NCBI RefSeq assembly: GCF_018861145.1
Contig: NZ_JAHKQT010000032.1
Location: forward strand, 62,001-126,000
DNA: 64,000 nt
Direction: 5' to 3'
Source: Poseidonibacter lekithochrous
Lineage (GTDB): Bacteria; Campylobacterota; Campylobacteria; Campylobacterales; Arcobacteraceae
Shown: positions 33,975 to 42,370 of the stretch, piece by piece
Layout: each line of letters begins with the position of its first letter
How positions within the stretch are numbered: position 1 is the first letter of the stretch
Notes under the pieces: generated by a model
Databases searched by the model: none
The model's input: only the letters and a program-made list of their open reading frames with translations
What the model was told of the DNA's origin: nothing
Position numbers and translations under genes: made by a program

Positions 33975-36065
33975 ATGATCGGAGCACTATGGACAGGAAT
34001 CTCAGGATTATCGTCACAACAAACAGCTTTAGACAATGAGTCAAATAATATTGCAAATGTAAATACAGTAGGTTATAAAGCCTCAAGAATATCTTTCGCA
34101 GATCAAATGTACCAAGATGGTATTGGTAAAGGATCAAAGATAGTTGATGCAGAAAAATTATATACTCAAGGAAACCTAAAGCTAACAGGTGTATCTTATG
34201 ATATGGCACTTAGCGGTGATGGATTCTTTACCGTTACAGATGCAAGTGCTAGTGGAACAACAGAAAACTACTATACTAGAGCCGGAAACTTTAGAATGGG
34301 AGAAAATGGAACACTTCAAGATGCAAATGGGAATGAAGTTCAAGGTTGGGCAATGAGCGCAATTGATACAGATAATGATGTAACTTCGACAAACTCAAAT
34401 ATCAGTATGTTCACAAATGATTATACGAAACTATTAACTTCAAAAATTGTATCACATTCAAATTATGTAGAAACATTTACAGCAAAAGCAACTGATTATG
34501 CAGCAAGTGCTGAATCTGATTCTGAATCAGTATTTTCAGGTGCAGGATTAAAAACAAAATCAGCGAAAATATCAGATGTAGAAGCAGCAATAAGTAATTA
34601 TACAAGTTGGTTACAAAAATTACAAGATACACCAGATGGCGCATCAATTTCATCAGTGGCACAAAGATCGGAAATAAATTTTGAATCAGGTAGTGACTCA
34701 ATAATTAGTAAAGAAGGTGATGAAATTTATGTATATATAGATGGAAATAAAATATCACAATCTTATATACCAACTACTGCTGATACTGAACTTATAGCAG
34801 AACTTGAAGCTATAGAAACTGCTGATCCTGGTTCGACTGGACTGACAGTACCTTATGATGCTGCAGATGAAGCAATAGTTGCTGAATATAATCAAGCAGC
34901 AAGTAAAATTGCAACATATAAAGGTCTTGCCGATACAATTTCTGAAATATCAGGTTTAGTTGCATATATGTCAAGTGAAGTTGGAGGAACTACTTCTGAT
35001 ACATTAGAAGAAGATGATACTTTTGGCTTATCTACTAGCACAGCAGATATGATGAAAGGTATTATTCAAATAAAATCTTTAATACCAGGTGAAGAATTTA
35101 TAATTTCTGAAGTAGGAGAAGTATCTGGAAGTTCAACTATTCAAGGTGATTTCCAAACTAGTGTAAACTCACTAACAGGAAGTGGAACAGGAGCAGTTGA
35201 ATCAGCAAGAGACGCTTTATCACAATTAATAAGTGGAAAACAACAAGATGTTTATACTACTAGTGCTTTAAATTTTGATGCTACTACTCCGGCAACTTCA
35301 TTTGAATTTGCTATATCAATCTATGACGAAGATGCTGGGGAATCAATTCCTGTACCTAATGATAATGGTACACCTCTTCTTAGCGCTCCAATTACTATTA
35401 CTGCAACGACTGTTGATGAGTTTGTTACTGATTTTAATACTCAAGCAGCTACGGCTACTCCAGTACTAACTGATTATGTTGAAGCTGTTAATGTTAATGG
35501 TAATTTAGTAATAAGAACTAAAGATTCAAACTATGATGCTGAATTTAGTACAACTTTAACAGATGCAACAAATACTGAAACACTTACTAAAAATAATGAT
35601 TTAAGTGGAAAATCAGGAGCTGGAGCAGAATTTATTGAGATGGTTACTAAGGTAGATCAAACATCATCTCAAAATTCATTACAATTAAGATTAGATACTT
35701 TAGGAATATCTGATTCTGCATTTGGGGAATTTTCAGTTGATAGTAATGGTTTAATTACAATGACTCAAGATGGAGCAGAAATTGCTGTTGGACAAGCATC
35801 AATTGCATTATTTACAAATAACATTGGACTAGAAGCAATAGGTGATAATTTACTTGCTAAAACAACACAGTCAGGTGATCCTATTTATAACTTAAATAAT
35901 GACAAAGCAGCAACAATCGAAAGTCAAACACTTGAGTTAAGTACTGCTGATTTAAGTGAAAGTTTAGTAAACCTTATGGTTTTCCAAAGAGCTTTTGAGG
36001 CAAATGCTAAATCAATTACTACAGCAGATGAAATTTTAACGACTCTTATTGGTCTTAAAAGATAA
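33975..36065 (+). CDS. flgE: FlgE-type hook protein, second longer copy
   Basis: Hook protein paralogue of 696 residues. It opens IGALWTGISGLSSQQTALD, then ESNNIANVNTVGYKASRISF and ends LSESLVNLMVFQRAFEANAKSITTADE. The centre (about residues 230-560) is much longer than in the first copy and rich in Thr, Ser, Asp and Ala, as expected for surface-exposed hook domains. An AAAAGGAT site precedes the ATG and the gene is closed by a terminator. Large Campylobacterota hook proteins are known, so this copy is a good candidate for the main hook. Confidence 0.88.
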   Translation: MIGALWTGISGLSSQQTALDNESNNIANVNTVGYKASRISFADQMYQDGIGKGSKIVDAEKLYTQGNLKLTGVSYDMALSGDGFFTVTDASASGTTENYYTRAGNFRMGENGTLQDANGNEVQGWAMSAIDTDNDVTSTNSNISMFTNDYTKLLTSKIVSHSNYVETFTAKATDYAASAESDSESVFSGAGLKTKSAKISDVEAAISNYTSWLQKLQDTPDGASISSVAQRSEINFESGSDSIISKEGDEIYVYIDGNKISQSYIPTTADTELIAELEAIETADPGSTGLTVPYDAADEAIVAEYNQAASKIATYKGLADTISEISGLVAYMSSEVGGTTSDTLEEDDTFGLSTSTADMMKGIIQIKSLIPGEEFIISEVGEVSGSSTIQGDFQTSVNSLTGSGTGAVESARDALSQLISGKQQDVYTTSALNFDATTPATSFEFAISIYDEDAGESIPVPNDNGTPLLSAPITITATTVDEFVTDFNTQAATATPVLTDYVEAVNVNGNLVIRTKDSNYDAEFSTTLTDATNTETLTKNNDLSGKSGAGAEFIEMVTKVDQTSSQNSLQLRLDTLGISDSAFGEFSVDSNGLITMTQDGAEIAVGQASIALFTNNIGLEAIGDNLLAKTTQSGDPIYNLNNDKAATIESQTLELSTADLSESLVNLMVFQRAFEANAKSITTADEILTTLIGLKR

Positions 36066-36084
36066 GATGCAAATATAAATATTT

Positions 36085-36117
36085 AAATAAAGTAGGGTAT
36101 ATCCTGCTTTATTTATT
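36085..36117 (+). terminator. terminator after the second hook gene
   Basis: A 12-bp stem (AAATAAAGTAGG against CCTGCTTTATTT, one G-T wobble) with a six-base loop and a short T-rich tail, 20 bases after the stop codon. Confidence 0.65.
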
Positions 36118-36132
36118 ATAAATAGGATAAAT

Positions 36133-36462
36133 TTGGAAAATTTTTTATTATTAATAATTATTGGTATTTTATTACTTTACTTCTTTTCTAGTGCAAATGT
36201 TTATAAGTCACTCTATAAAAAAGTTAATGAAGAGAAAAACTTAGTAGAAAAAGAATTAAAAAAACTTGAAGATGTTATTTCAAGGTATGAAAAACAAGTG
36301 AAAACTAGTGCTTCAACTCTAAAAACTAACCATGATAATTTACAAGTTGCAAGAGATGATTTACAACAACTTCGTCTTGAAAATATGAATCAAAAACATC
36401 AAATTGATGACTTAGAGAAAAGAAACGAAGAACTTTATGCTCAAGTTAATACAATGGTTTAG
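36133..36462 (+). CDS. small membrane-anchored coiled-coil protein
   Basis: A 109-residue protein of no family I recognise. An N-terminal membrane helix (residues 4-20) is followed by a charged coiled coil (about 28-105: VEKELKKLEDVISRYEKQV and later LRLENMNQKHQIDDLEKRNEEL). TTG start with AGGATAAA ahead. It lies between the second hook gene and a secreted TPR protein in a purely flagellar neighbourhood, so a motor accessory role is a reasonable guess only. FliJ is missing from the cluster, but the membrane helix speaks against this being FliJ. Confidence 0.6.
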   Translation: MENFLLLIIIGILLLYFFSSANVYKSLYKKVNEEKNLVEKELKKLEDVISRYEKQVKTSASTLKTNHDNLQVARDDLQQLRLENMNQKHQIDDLEKRNEELYAQVNTMV

Positions 36463-36470
36463 GAAAAAAA

Positions 36471-38474
36471 TTGAAAAGAAATTTAGTATATAAAATAGTA
36501 TTAAGTTATATTTTATTATGTAGTAATTTATATGCTAAAAAAGATTTAATCGAATCTCAACCTGAGATCATATTTCAATTTGATAAGTTGAAAAAATCTC
36601 AAGAAAACTTTAGTCTTCAAGTAGATTTTAATAAAGCAGTTTTACTTTTAAGTAAAAATGAATATAAAAAATCAATTGAAATTTTTGAAACAACTGCCAA
36701 AATATTACAGGTGCCATCTTATTTAAATATTGGAATTGCTTATTATAAATTAAACTCAATTGATAACGCAATAGTTTATTTAAATAAAATATATGAAAAT
36801 GAATTAAATGCTAATGATCATACTTTTTCTTATATTTCATCATGTTATTATTTGTATCAGATTTCAAAAGATAATAAATACTTAGATACTATTATAAAAG
36901 TTACAAGTAAATATAAAAAACTTTCAGAACATTCAAAACGAATGCTTGCAGATACTTATATTATTTTAAAAGAGTATGAGAAGTCTTTAAAGGTTTTAGA
37001 ATCTATGGAATTTGCCTTGGATTTGAAAAAAGCTTTACTTCACTTAAAACTTAAAAATTATAAACAAGCCACTATATTTTTAAAAAGAGCAAAAGAAACA
37101 ACTGTAAATCCAAATATTTTAAATAAAGTTTTGTGGTTTAGTGTTTTTACAGATTTAAAATCTAATAATTTAGAGCAATTAAAAGAGAATTTAGATTTAG
37201 TAAATAAAAACAGTAGAACTTTTAAAGCAAATTTAGAACTCCCCTTAGAAATATATTTTAATAAGAATAAATATACGCCAAAAGAGTATTTAGATGCAGT
37301 TGTAAATCTTAAATCGGAAAGAAAAGTAGATTTTATCTATTATTTTGCACCTTTTATTTTTTCAGATACACAAGAAGTAATTTATGATTCGGCAAAAGGT
37401 TTTTTATTTAGCTCAGATGATAATATAAATTCATTAAGTGAAATGGTTGAGTACAATGCCAAATTTTTAGATATTGTTAGAGATGATCCAATTTTAAGAG
37501 TTGTAAAATTAAAGAAAATATTAAAAAAAGATACAAAATCATATGTATATTATAATTTAGGATTATCTTATGCCCAAATAAATGATTTTCATAATGCTTA
37601 TAAGTATTTTGAAAAAGCTTATAAATTAAATCCTGGGAATAAATTGTATGCAAGTATGAGTTTAATTACTGCACAAAATTTAAAAATTAAAGTAAAAGAT
37701 AAGGAATATATAGAAAATACAATTAAATCTGAAAAAGGTTTATATAATTATTTTGGAAAAGAACTTTATAAGATATTTATAAATCCTCAATATAAAACTT
37801 CATATAAATTTGTATCTTATGAAAGTACAATATTTTATAAAGCAATAAATTTTTTACAAAATTTAGAAGAAGGACTCTCTATATCTAATCATACCTTATT
37901 AAATGAATATAATAAAGATCCTTTGATTTATTTAATTAGATTGGTACAAAGAGAAAAGAATGAGAATGATTTTACATACTATTCAAGATTACAAGATAAT
38001 ATACCTTTAACTTTAAATAATAATTTTTTAGAAGGTCCTTTAATAGTTACAAAATATTATGTTGATATTTTAAAAGGTTTAGGTTTATTTGCAAAAGCAG
38101 ATTTAAATATGACTACTAAAAACTCTCCTTCTTATCTTCGAACAAAAGCGTTAACTGACTTACATTTTGATGCTTCGGATGAAACAATTAAGATATTAGA
38201 ATATTTGCAAAAAGAGTATAAGTTAGAAGATAAATACTCAATGTATTTGATGGTTGCAGCACTATTAGAATCAGGAAGATACAATGATGCATCTGTTCAA
38301 ATATCATTAATAAAAGCAATTTTAAATGACGCTGGTGCAGATTTTTTAACAGCAGTTCAATTAATCCAAGATCTAAAGATATCAAGTGCAAAGCAATACT
38401 TAAAGGAACCATATTTAGACTCTTTTATTGACTTTAAACTAATTGGTTTTGATGAATACCTAGAATCTCTTTAA
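36471..38474 (+). CDS. secreted TPR-repeat protein in the flagellar cluster
   Basis: A 667-residue protein with a signal peptide (about residues 6-22, ending NLYA) and many helical-repeat units; clearest TPRs are SYLNIGIAYYKLNSIDNAIVYLNKIY (core NIGIAYYKLNSIDNA) near residue 85 and YVYYNLGLSYAQINDFHNAYKYFEKAY near residue 358 (core YNLGLSYAQINDFHNAYKYF). A periplasmic scaffold is the likely place of action. In Campylobacterota, periplasmic TPR proteins (PflA, with PflB) position the stators, so this may be a motor scaffold, but another TPR protein at 49384 is the better PflA candidate. TTG start, nine bases after the coiled-coil gene. Confidence 0.7.
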   Translation: MKRNLVYKIVLSYILLCSNLYAKKDLIESQPEIIFQFDKLKKSQENFSLQVDFNKAVLLLSKNEYKKSIEIFETTAKILQVPSYLNIGIAYYKLNSIDNAIVYLNKIYENELNANDHTFSYISSCYYLYQISKDNKYLDTIIKVTSKYKKLSEHSKRMLADTYIILKEYEKSLKVLESMEFALDLKKALLHLKLKNYKQATIFLKRAKETTVNPNILNKVLWFSVFTDLKSNNLEQLKENLDLVNKNSRTFKANLELPLEIYFNKNKYTPKEYLDAVVNLKSERKVDFIYYFAPFIFSDTQEVIYDSAKGFLFSSDDNINSLSEMVEYNAKFLDIVRDDPILRVVKLKKILKKDTKSYVYYNLGLSYAQINDFHNAYKYFEKAYKLNPGNKLYASMSLITAQNLKIKVKDKEYIENTIKSEKGLYNYFGKELYKIFINPQYKTSYKFVSYESTIFYKAINFLQNLEEGLSISNHTLLNEYNKDPLIYLIRLVQREKNENDFTYYSRLQDNIPLTLNNNFLEGPLIVTKYYVDILKGLGLFAKADLNMTTKNSPSYLRTKALTDLHFDASDETIKILEYLQKEYKLEDKYSMYLMVAALLESGRYNDASVQISLIKAILNDAGADFLTAVQLIQDLKISSAKQYLKEPYLDSFIDFKLIGFDEYLESL

Positions 38475-38524
38475 CTTATTTTATAAAAAAAAACTATTTC
38501 TTAAATAATTTATTTGTTTTGTGC

Positions 38525-38530
38525 TATAAT
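38525..38530 (+). promoter_or_regulatory. putative promoter of the flaG-fliY-motAB operon
   Basis: TATAAT preceded by TTTTGTGC in the 92-base spacer after the TPR gene, 36 bases before the flaG-like start, which has a strong AAAAGGAGA site. Confidence 0.5.
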
Positions 38531-38566
38531 ATATAAAACTAGTAACTTTTTATAAAAGGAGATATT

Positions 38567-38875
38567 ATGGAAATAGGTAGAGTCGCAGATATTGATAATG
38601 CAAAATTAAATAATATTGAAAAAGTTCAGAAGATTAATAATGTTGATGATAAGAATAAAGTAATTCAAGATGATGAATATAAAAAAACTTTAGGAAGTGA
38701 ACAAGTTTTATCTAAAAATGAAGTTATGTTAGACAATGTAAAGTTTGGTTATAACAAAAGTTCAAAAGATTTTTTTATTAAAATTACAAGAGCTGAAGCT
38801 GAATATAAATATCCAACAGAAGATATGATGAAAGTAAAAGCTTTTATTCTTCAAGAATTAGAAAATAGAAAGTAA
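38567..38875 (+). CDS. FlaG-like small protein
   Basis: A 102-residue protein with a variable N-terminus and a conserved-looking C-terminal stretch, VKFGYNKSSKDFFIKITRAEAEYKYPTEDMMKVKAF, here given as its core FGYNKSSKDFFIKI then KYPTEDMMKVK. That order (aromatic strand, charged strand, then P-T-E-D-M-M helix) recalls FlaG, which has an I-P-P-E-E-M motif and affects filament length. Similarity is loose. It opens the fliY-motA-motB operon. Confidence 0.5.
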   Translation: MEIGRVADIDNAKLNNIEKVQKINNVDDKNKVIQDDEYKKTLGSEQVLSKNEVMLDNVKFGYNKSSKDFFIKITRAEAEYKYPTEDMMKVKAFILQELENRK

Positions 38876-38886
38876 GGGTTAAATAA

Positions 38887-39762
38887 TTGGCATCAGATTT
38901 ATCTAACATATTCAAAGATGAATTATCTAATACATTAGAGCAACTTTTATCAAAAAATTCACAAGTTGAAGCAGTAAGTGAACTTAATGCTCAATTATTT
39001 AATTCTACACAAGTAATCGAAGGTTCAGTTAGATTCGAATTTAAAGATATTACTTCTACTTGGAATTTTTATATTCCAACAATAAGTGCTACAAAGTTTG
39101 AATACTTTATGCTTGGTGGAATGGGTGATTTAAAAGAACATATAGATGATGAAATTACTGATGCTGTAAATGAAATAATATCTAATATTTGTGGAAGTTT
39201 TTGTACCTCTGTTAATGCACAAGGCTTTTTTGATGTATCTTCAATAAAATCTGAAGTTAAAAGTGCAACTATCTTAGAAGGTGGAGTTTTATCTTCAAAA
39301 AAGAATGCTTATGAATTTACTATTTCACTTGATGAAGATAAACTACCCGTTATCATCTCTTTTGATGAAATAATTTTACCTTACTTTTCTGCAATTACAG
39401 GGAAAAATGCTGAGCCTATTTCAAATATTTCTTCCATATTAAGTAATGAAAAAGAAATTAAAGAAGATACTTCTGTAAATACAACAAATATTCAAACTCC
39501 AAAAAATTTGGAACTTTTATATAATATAAAGTTAAAGTTAAGTGTGAGATTAGGAACAAAAGTAGTATTATTAAAAGATATTTTAAGTTGGGATATTGGT
39601 GAAATAATTGAACTTGAACAAATGGTTAATGAACCCTTAGAAATTTTAGTTAATGGTATTAAAATAGGTGAAGGTGAAGCAGTTATTGTTGAAGGAAAAT
39701 TTGGCCTTAAAATTAAAAGTATTGGTAATGATAATATAAAATTAAACCAAATAGGATTATAG
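38887..39762 (+). CDS. fliY: FliY, C-ring protein with CheC-like and SpoA domains
   Basis: A 291-residue switch-complex protein. The N-terminal part (about residues 1-170) is CheC-like with D92-x3-E96 followed by S99-N100 and G103, so the usual catalytic Asn at E+3 is Ser. A linker (about 180-205) leads to a C-terminal SpoA domain (LLYNIKLKLSVRLGTKVVLLKDI, core LKLSVRLGTKVVLLKD). TTG start. FliY together with FliN is the Campylobacterota pattern. A CheC-type phosphatase activity looks doubtful here, and the neighbouring cheY-cheZ pair could supply that function. Confidence 0.85.
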   Translation: MASDLSNIFKDELSNTLEQLLSKNSQVEAVSELNAQLFNSTQVIEGSVRFEFKDITSTWNFYIPTISATKFEYFMLGGMGDLKEHIDDEITDAVNEIISNICGSFCTSVNAQGFFDVSSIKSEVKSATILEGGVLSSKKNAYEFTISLDEDKLPVIISFDEIILPYFSAITGKNAEPISNISSILSNEKEIKEDTSVNTTNIQTPKNLELLYNIKLKLSVRLGTKVVLLKDILSWDIGEIIELEQMVNEPLEILVNGIKIGEGEAVIVEGKFGLKIKSIGNDNIKLNQIGL

Positions 39763-39765
39763 TTT

Positions 39766-40521
39766 ATGGATAAAAGTACAGCAGGTGGATTAGGTGGAGG
39801 ATGGGCTCTTGTTGCCCTAGCTATTATTCTAGGTGGTGTTGGTTTTGGGCCATATCTTGATGTACCTTCTGTAATAATTGTTATTGGTGGTACAATAGCT
39901 GTTACAGCAGGACAATTTGAAGCTTCTGATTTAAAAAGAGTTACTCCTGCTATTAAAGTTGCATTTAATGAAGTTACTGTTGAACCTTTACCAGAACTAG
40001 TCGAAAAAATTACTTTTTATGCTACTGAAATCAAAAAACATGGCGTAATGCAGATTGAAAAAAAAGTTATGGAAGAGACTAACCCTTTTTTTAAAGAAGC
40101 TTTTCAACTTTTAGTTGATGGAACAAAAGCTGAAGTATTAACTCCTTTACTTGAAACAAAGTTAGAGTACATGGGAAAGAGACATGGACGAATGATATCT
40201 TTATTTGGAAATGTTGGTGGAACAGCAGGAGCGATGGGTATGATTGGTACATTAGTTGGATTAGTTGCAATGCTTGCAAACCTATCAGATCCAGCAGCAG
40301 TTGGTCCTGCAATGGCAGTTGCTTTATTAACAACAATGTATGGAGCTTTAGTTGGTACATTATTTGCAGGAATCATAGAGAGTAAACTTAAGCAAAAGCA
40401 TGATAAAGAAGTTGATGCCTGTGAAGTAATCATTTTAGGTGCATCAATGATTGCAGCTGAAGAATCAATTGGTAATATTAAAATGCAGTTAAATTCAATT
40501 TTAACTGATGTTGAAGAATAA
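39766..40521 (+). CDS. motA: MotA/PomA-type stator protein
   Basis: Four-helix stator subunit of 251 residues. Membrane helices lie near residues 13-33, 35-52, 147-170 and 178-202, with the Pro/Thr/Ala-rich helices 3 and 4 (GGTAGAMGMIGTLVGLVAML, PAMAVALLTTMYGALVGTL). The cytoplasmic loop holds charged residues for contact with FliG (EYMGKRHGRM). With the next gene it resembles sodium-driven PomAB more than proton MotAB, an inference from the partner. Confidence 0.93.
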   Translation: MDKSTAGGLGGGWALVALAIILGGVGFGPYLDVPSVIIVIGGTIAVTAGQFEASDLKRVTPAIKVAFNEVTVEPLPELVEKITFYATEIKKHGVMQIEKKVMEETNPFFKEAFQLLVDGTKAEVLTPLLETKLEYMGKRHGRMISLFGNVGGTAGAMGMIGTLVGLVAMLANLSDPAAVGPAMAVALLTTMYGALVGTLFAGIIESKLKQKHDKEVDACEVIILGASMIAAEESIGNIKMQLNSILTDVEE

Positions 40522-40533
40522 GAGTTATAGTTT

Positions 40534-41307
40534 ATGGCAAAAGATAAATGTCCTGAATGTGAGAAATGTTTACCAGGTTGGTTAGTTCAATTTGGTGATT
40601 TAATGTCACTATTATTAACATTTTTTATTCTTTTATTATCAATGGCTGTAATGGACAAAAAGAAAGTTGAAGAGTATTTTGAAGTAATGAGAAAAGCTAT
40701 GGGTTTTCTTGATAAAAATACTTCAGTAGAAGAACAAACAGAAAAAAATTCAACAGATGATAGCAGTTCTGATTCAGATGAAGAAAGTGATTCTGAAACA
40801 ACAGCAGAAGAAGCTGCAGAAGAAGTATCTGAACTTATTGATGAAGTTAATTCAAATAGTATTAATGAGAGTGAAGAGATTAGTATTGAACAAGGAAAAA
40901 ATGAATTTACTCTTGATATTCCTTCAACAATTATGTTTGAAGATGGAGAATATAATTTAACTAATCCTGCTGCTAAGAGATTTATTTCCAAGATTGCTAG
41001 AGTAATTAGAACAATGCCACAAACTTTTAATATTGAAATAATTGGACATACAGATACAAATAGAATAAAAAATGCGAATATACCACGTGATGCATGGGAT
41101 ATTTCAGCTTTACGTTCAATTTCAGTTGTAAAAGAATTAATAAAGAATAGAATAGATCCTAGTGTCTTAAAAGTTTCTGCATATGGCTCTTATCATCCAA
41201 AAAGTGATAATTCTGCTGATAACAGAAGAGTTGAAATGAGATTCTTTGCACAAGATAATCAAAATGATATTTTAGATGAAGAAAGTTTCTTTGATAGGTT
41301 GGAATAA
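40534..41307 (+). CDS. motB: MotB/PomB-type stator protein
   Basis: Stator subunit of 257 residues with one membrane helix and an OmpA-like peptidoglycan-binding domain. The helix carries the ion-binding aspartate D22 in FGDLMSLLLTFFILLLS; the N-terminus is KCPECEKCLPGW with C6, C9 and C12. A Ser/Asp/Glu-rich linker (about 65-115) leads to the OmpA domain with IEIIGHTDTNR and DNRRVEMRF. The DLMSLL helix and the MDKKKV that follows resemble Vibrio PomB, so sodium coupling is possible. Stator and rod-binding gene flgJ overlap by one base. Confidence 0.94.
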   Translation: MAKDKCPECEKCLPGWLVQFGDLMSLLLTFFILLLSMAVMDKKKVEEYFEVMRKAMGFLDKNTSVEEQTEKNSTDDSSSDSDEESDSETTAEEAAEEVSELIDEVNSNSINESEEISIEQGKNEFTLDIPSTIMFEDGEYNLTNPAAKRFISKIARVIRTMPQTFNIEIIGHTDTNRIKNANIPRDAWDISALRSISVVKELIKNRIDPSVLKVSAYGSYHPKSDNSADNRRVEMRFFAQDNQNDILDEESFFDRLE

Positions 41308-41603
41308 TGGAATTAAATAGTTCAAATTTAGTAGATGTATCTACTTTACAAAATAAAGATTTTAAAAATATTAAAACAGATAATTTAGAAGATAAAGAAC
41401 TTAGAGAAGTTGCAAATAGTTTTGAATCATTTTTTCTAAATCAAATAATGGATGTCTCATTAAAGTCTACTAAAATAGCAGGAGAAGGTCCAGGTTCTGA
41501 TATTATAAAAGGAATGTATTTACAAAATATTGCCGATAGTTCTGCTGGTACTTTTGGAATAAGTGATATGTTATATGAATTTTTAAGTAAAAATAATAAG
41601 TAA
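41307..41603 (+). CDS. flgJ: FlgJ-type rod-binding protein without muramidase
   Basis: A 98-residue protein containing only the rod-binding domain: ELREVANSFESFFLNQIMDVSLKSTK and later GSDIIKGMYLQNIADSSAGTFGISDMLYEFL (key parts FESFFLNQIMD, GISDMLYEF). The C-terminal glycosidase domain of enterobacterial FlgJ is absent, as in many other bacteria where a separate enzyme opens the peptidoglycan. Confidence 0.82.
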   Translation: MELNSSNLVDVSTLQNKDFKNIKTDNLEDKELREVANSFESFFLNQIMDVSLKSTKIAGEGPGSDIIKGMYLQNIADSSAGTFGISDMLYEFLSKNNK

Positions 41604-41613
41604 GGAAAATTTT

Positions 41614-41991
41614 ATGATAAATGAAATAATACAAAGAATGTCTGAACTTGTTAAAAATTTACAAATATCTATTGAACTTGATATGCAAGATGTTAAAGAT
41701 GCTAAGCATGAAGCTTTGTTAAGTAGAAATGATGAAAAACATCAAATGATTAATGAAATAACTGAGTTAAAAGCTACACTAAATCAAGAGTTAATTACAA
41801 AAATGCAAGAAGGTGTTGATGTAAATATTTATAGATTAAAGGTTGATAACTTAGAAATTGAGTTAAAAAACCTTTATGATTTAAATAAAAAATTAGCTTC
41901 AATAGTTTTACCTGTTCAACAAATGTATAAGGAATTAGTAGAAGAAATTACTGCTGCTAATGGAGGAAATATATTTGATGTTAAAGTTTAG
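41614..41991 (+). CDS. flgN: FlgN-like export chaperone
   Basis: A 125-residue all-helical protein, Leu/Lys/Glu-rich, with a long coiled-coil (about residues 10-110). Size, composition and position between flgJ and flgA/flhF fit FlgN, chaperone of the junction proteins FlgK and FlgL; flgL is in this cluster. FliJ, also a small coiled coil, is the alternative since no other FliJ is seen. Overlaps the next frame by 14 bases. Confidence 0.55.
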   Translation: MINEIIQRMSELVKNLQISIELDMQDVKDAKHEALLSRNDEKHQMINEITELKATLNQELITKMQEGVDVNIYRLKVDNLEIELKNLYDLNKKLASIVLPVQQMYKELVEEITAANGGNIFDVKV

Positions 41992-42370
41992 TATATTAAT
42001 TTTTTTTTTAACAACTAATGTTTTTGGAATAAGTGTATTAATATCAAAAGAAGCAATAGGATTTAAGCAAAAACTTGAGCCTTCAAATTTAAGATTAATG
42101 AAGATTTCAAAACTAAAAAAAACTTGTATCCCTTTAACTTTAACTCAAGTTCAAAATAATGAATATAGAACTACTCATTATATAAATGAAAAATCTATCA
42201 TATGTCAAAATGATGTCAAAATATATAAAAAAGAGTCAGTAATTTTTAATTTTGGTGGGCTTGAAATAGAAAAAAGAGGTAAAATTATTTACCAAAATGA
42301 TGATTTTATTCGTATAAAAAAAGAAAATGGCAAAATAGAAAAAATATATAAAGATGGACGATTAAGATGA
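41978..42370 (+). CDS. flgA: short FlgA-like secreted protein
   Basis: A 130-residue exported protein with a signal peptide (residues 1-16, ending VFG). The C-terminal half (VIFNFGGLEIEKRGKI then NDDFIRIKKENGKI) resembles the SAF-type C-terminal domain of the P-ring chaperone FlgA, and HYINEKSIICQNDV resembles the preceding linker. It is shorter than usual FlgA. I start at ATG 41978 because GGAGG lies 11 bases upstream and the signal peptide begins there; an in-frame ATG at 41960 lacks this. It overlaps flhF by four bases. Assignment is tentative. Confidence 0.5.
   Translation: MLKFSILIFFLTTNVFGISVLISKEAIGFKQKLEPSNLRLMKISKLKKTCIPLTLTQVQNNEYRTTHYINEKSIICQNDVKIYKKESVIFNFGGLEIEKRGKIIYQNDDFIRIKKENGKIEKIYKDGRLR

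Noticed and set aside
38886-38902. TTGGCATCAGATTTATC as a sigma-54 promoter
   Set aside because: It begins at the TTG start codon of fliY and lacks the TTGC half at the right spacing; a coding sequence by chance.
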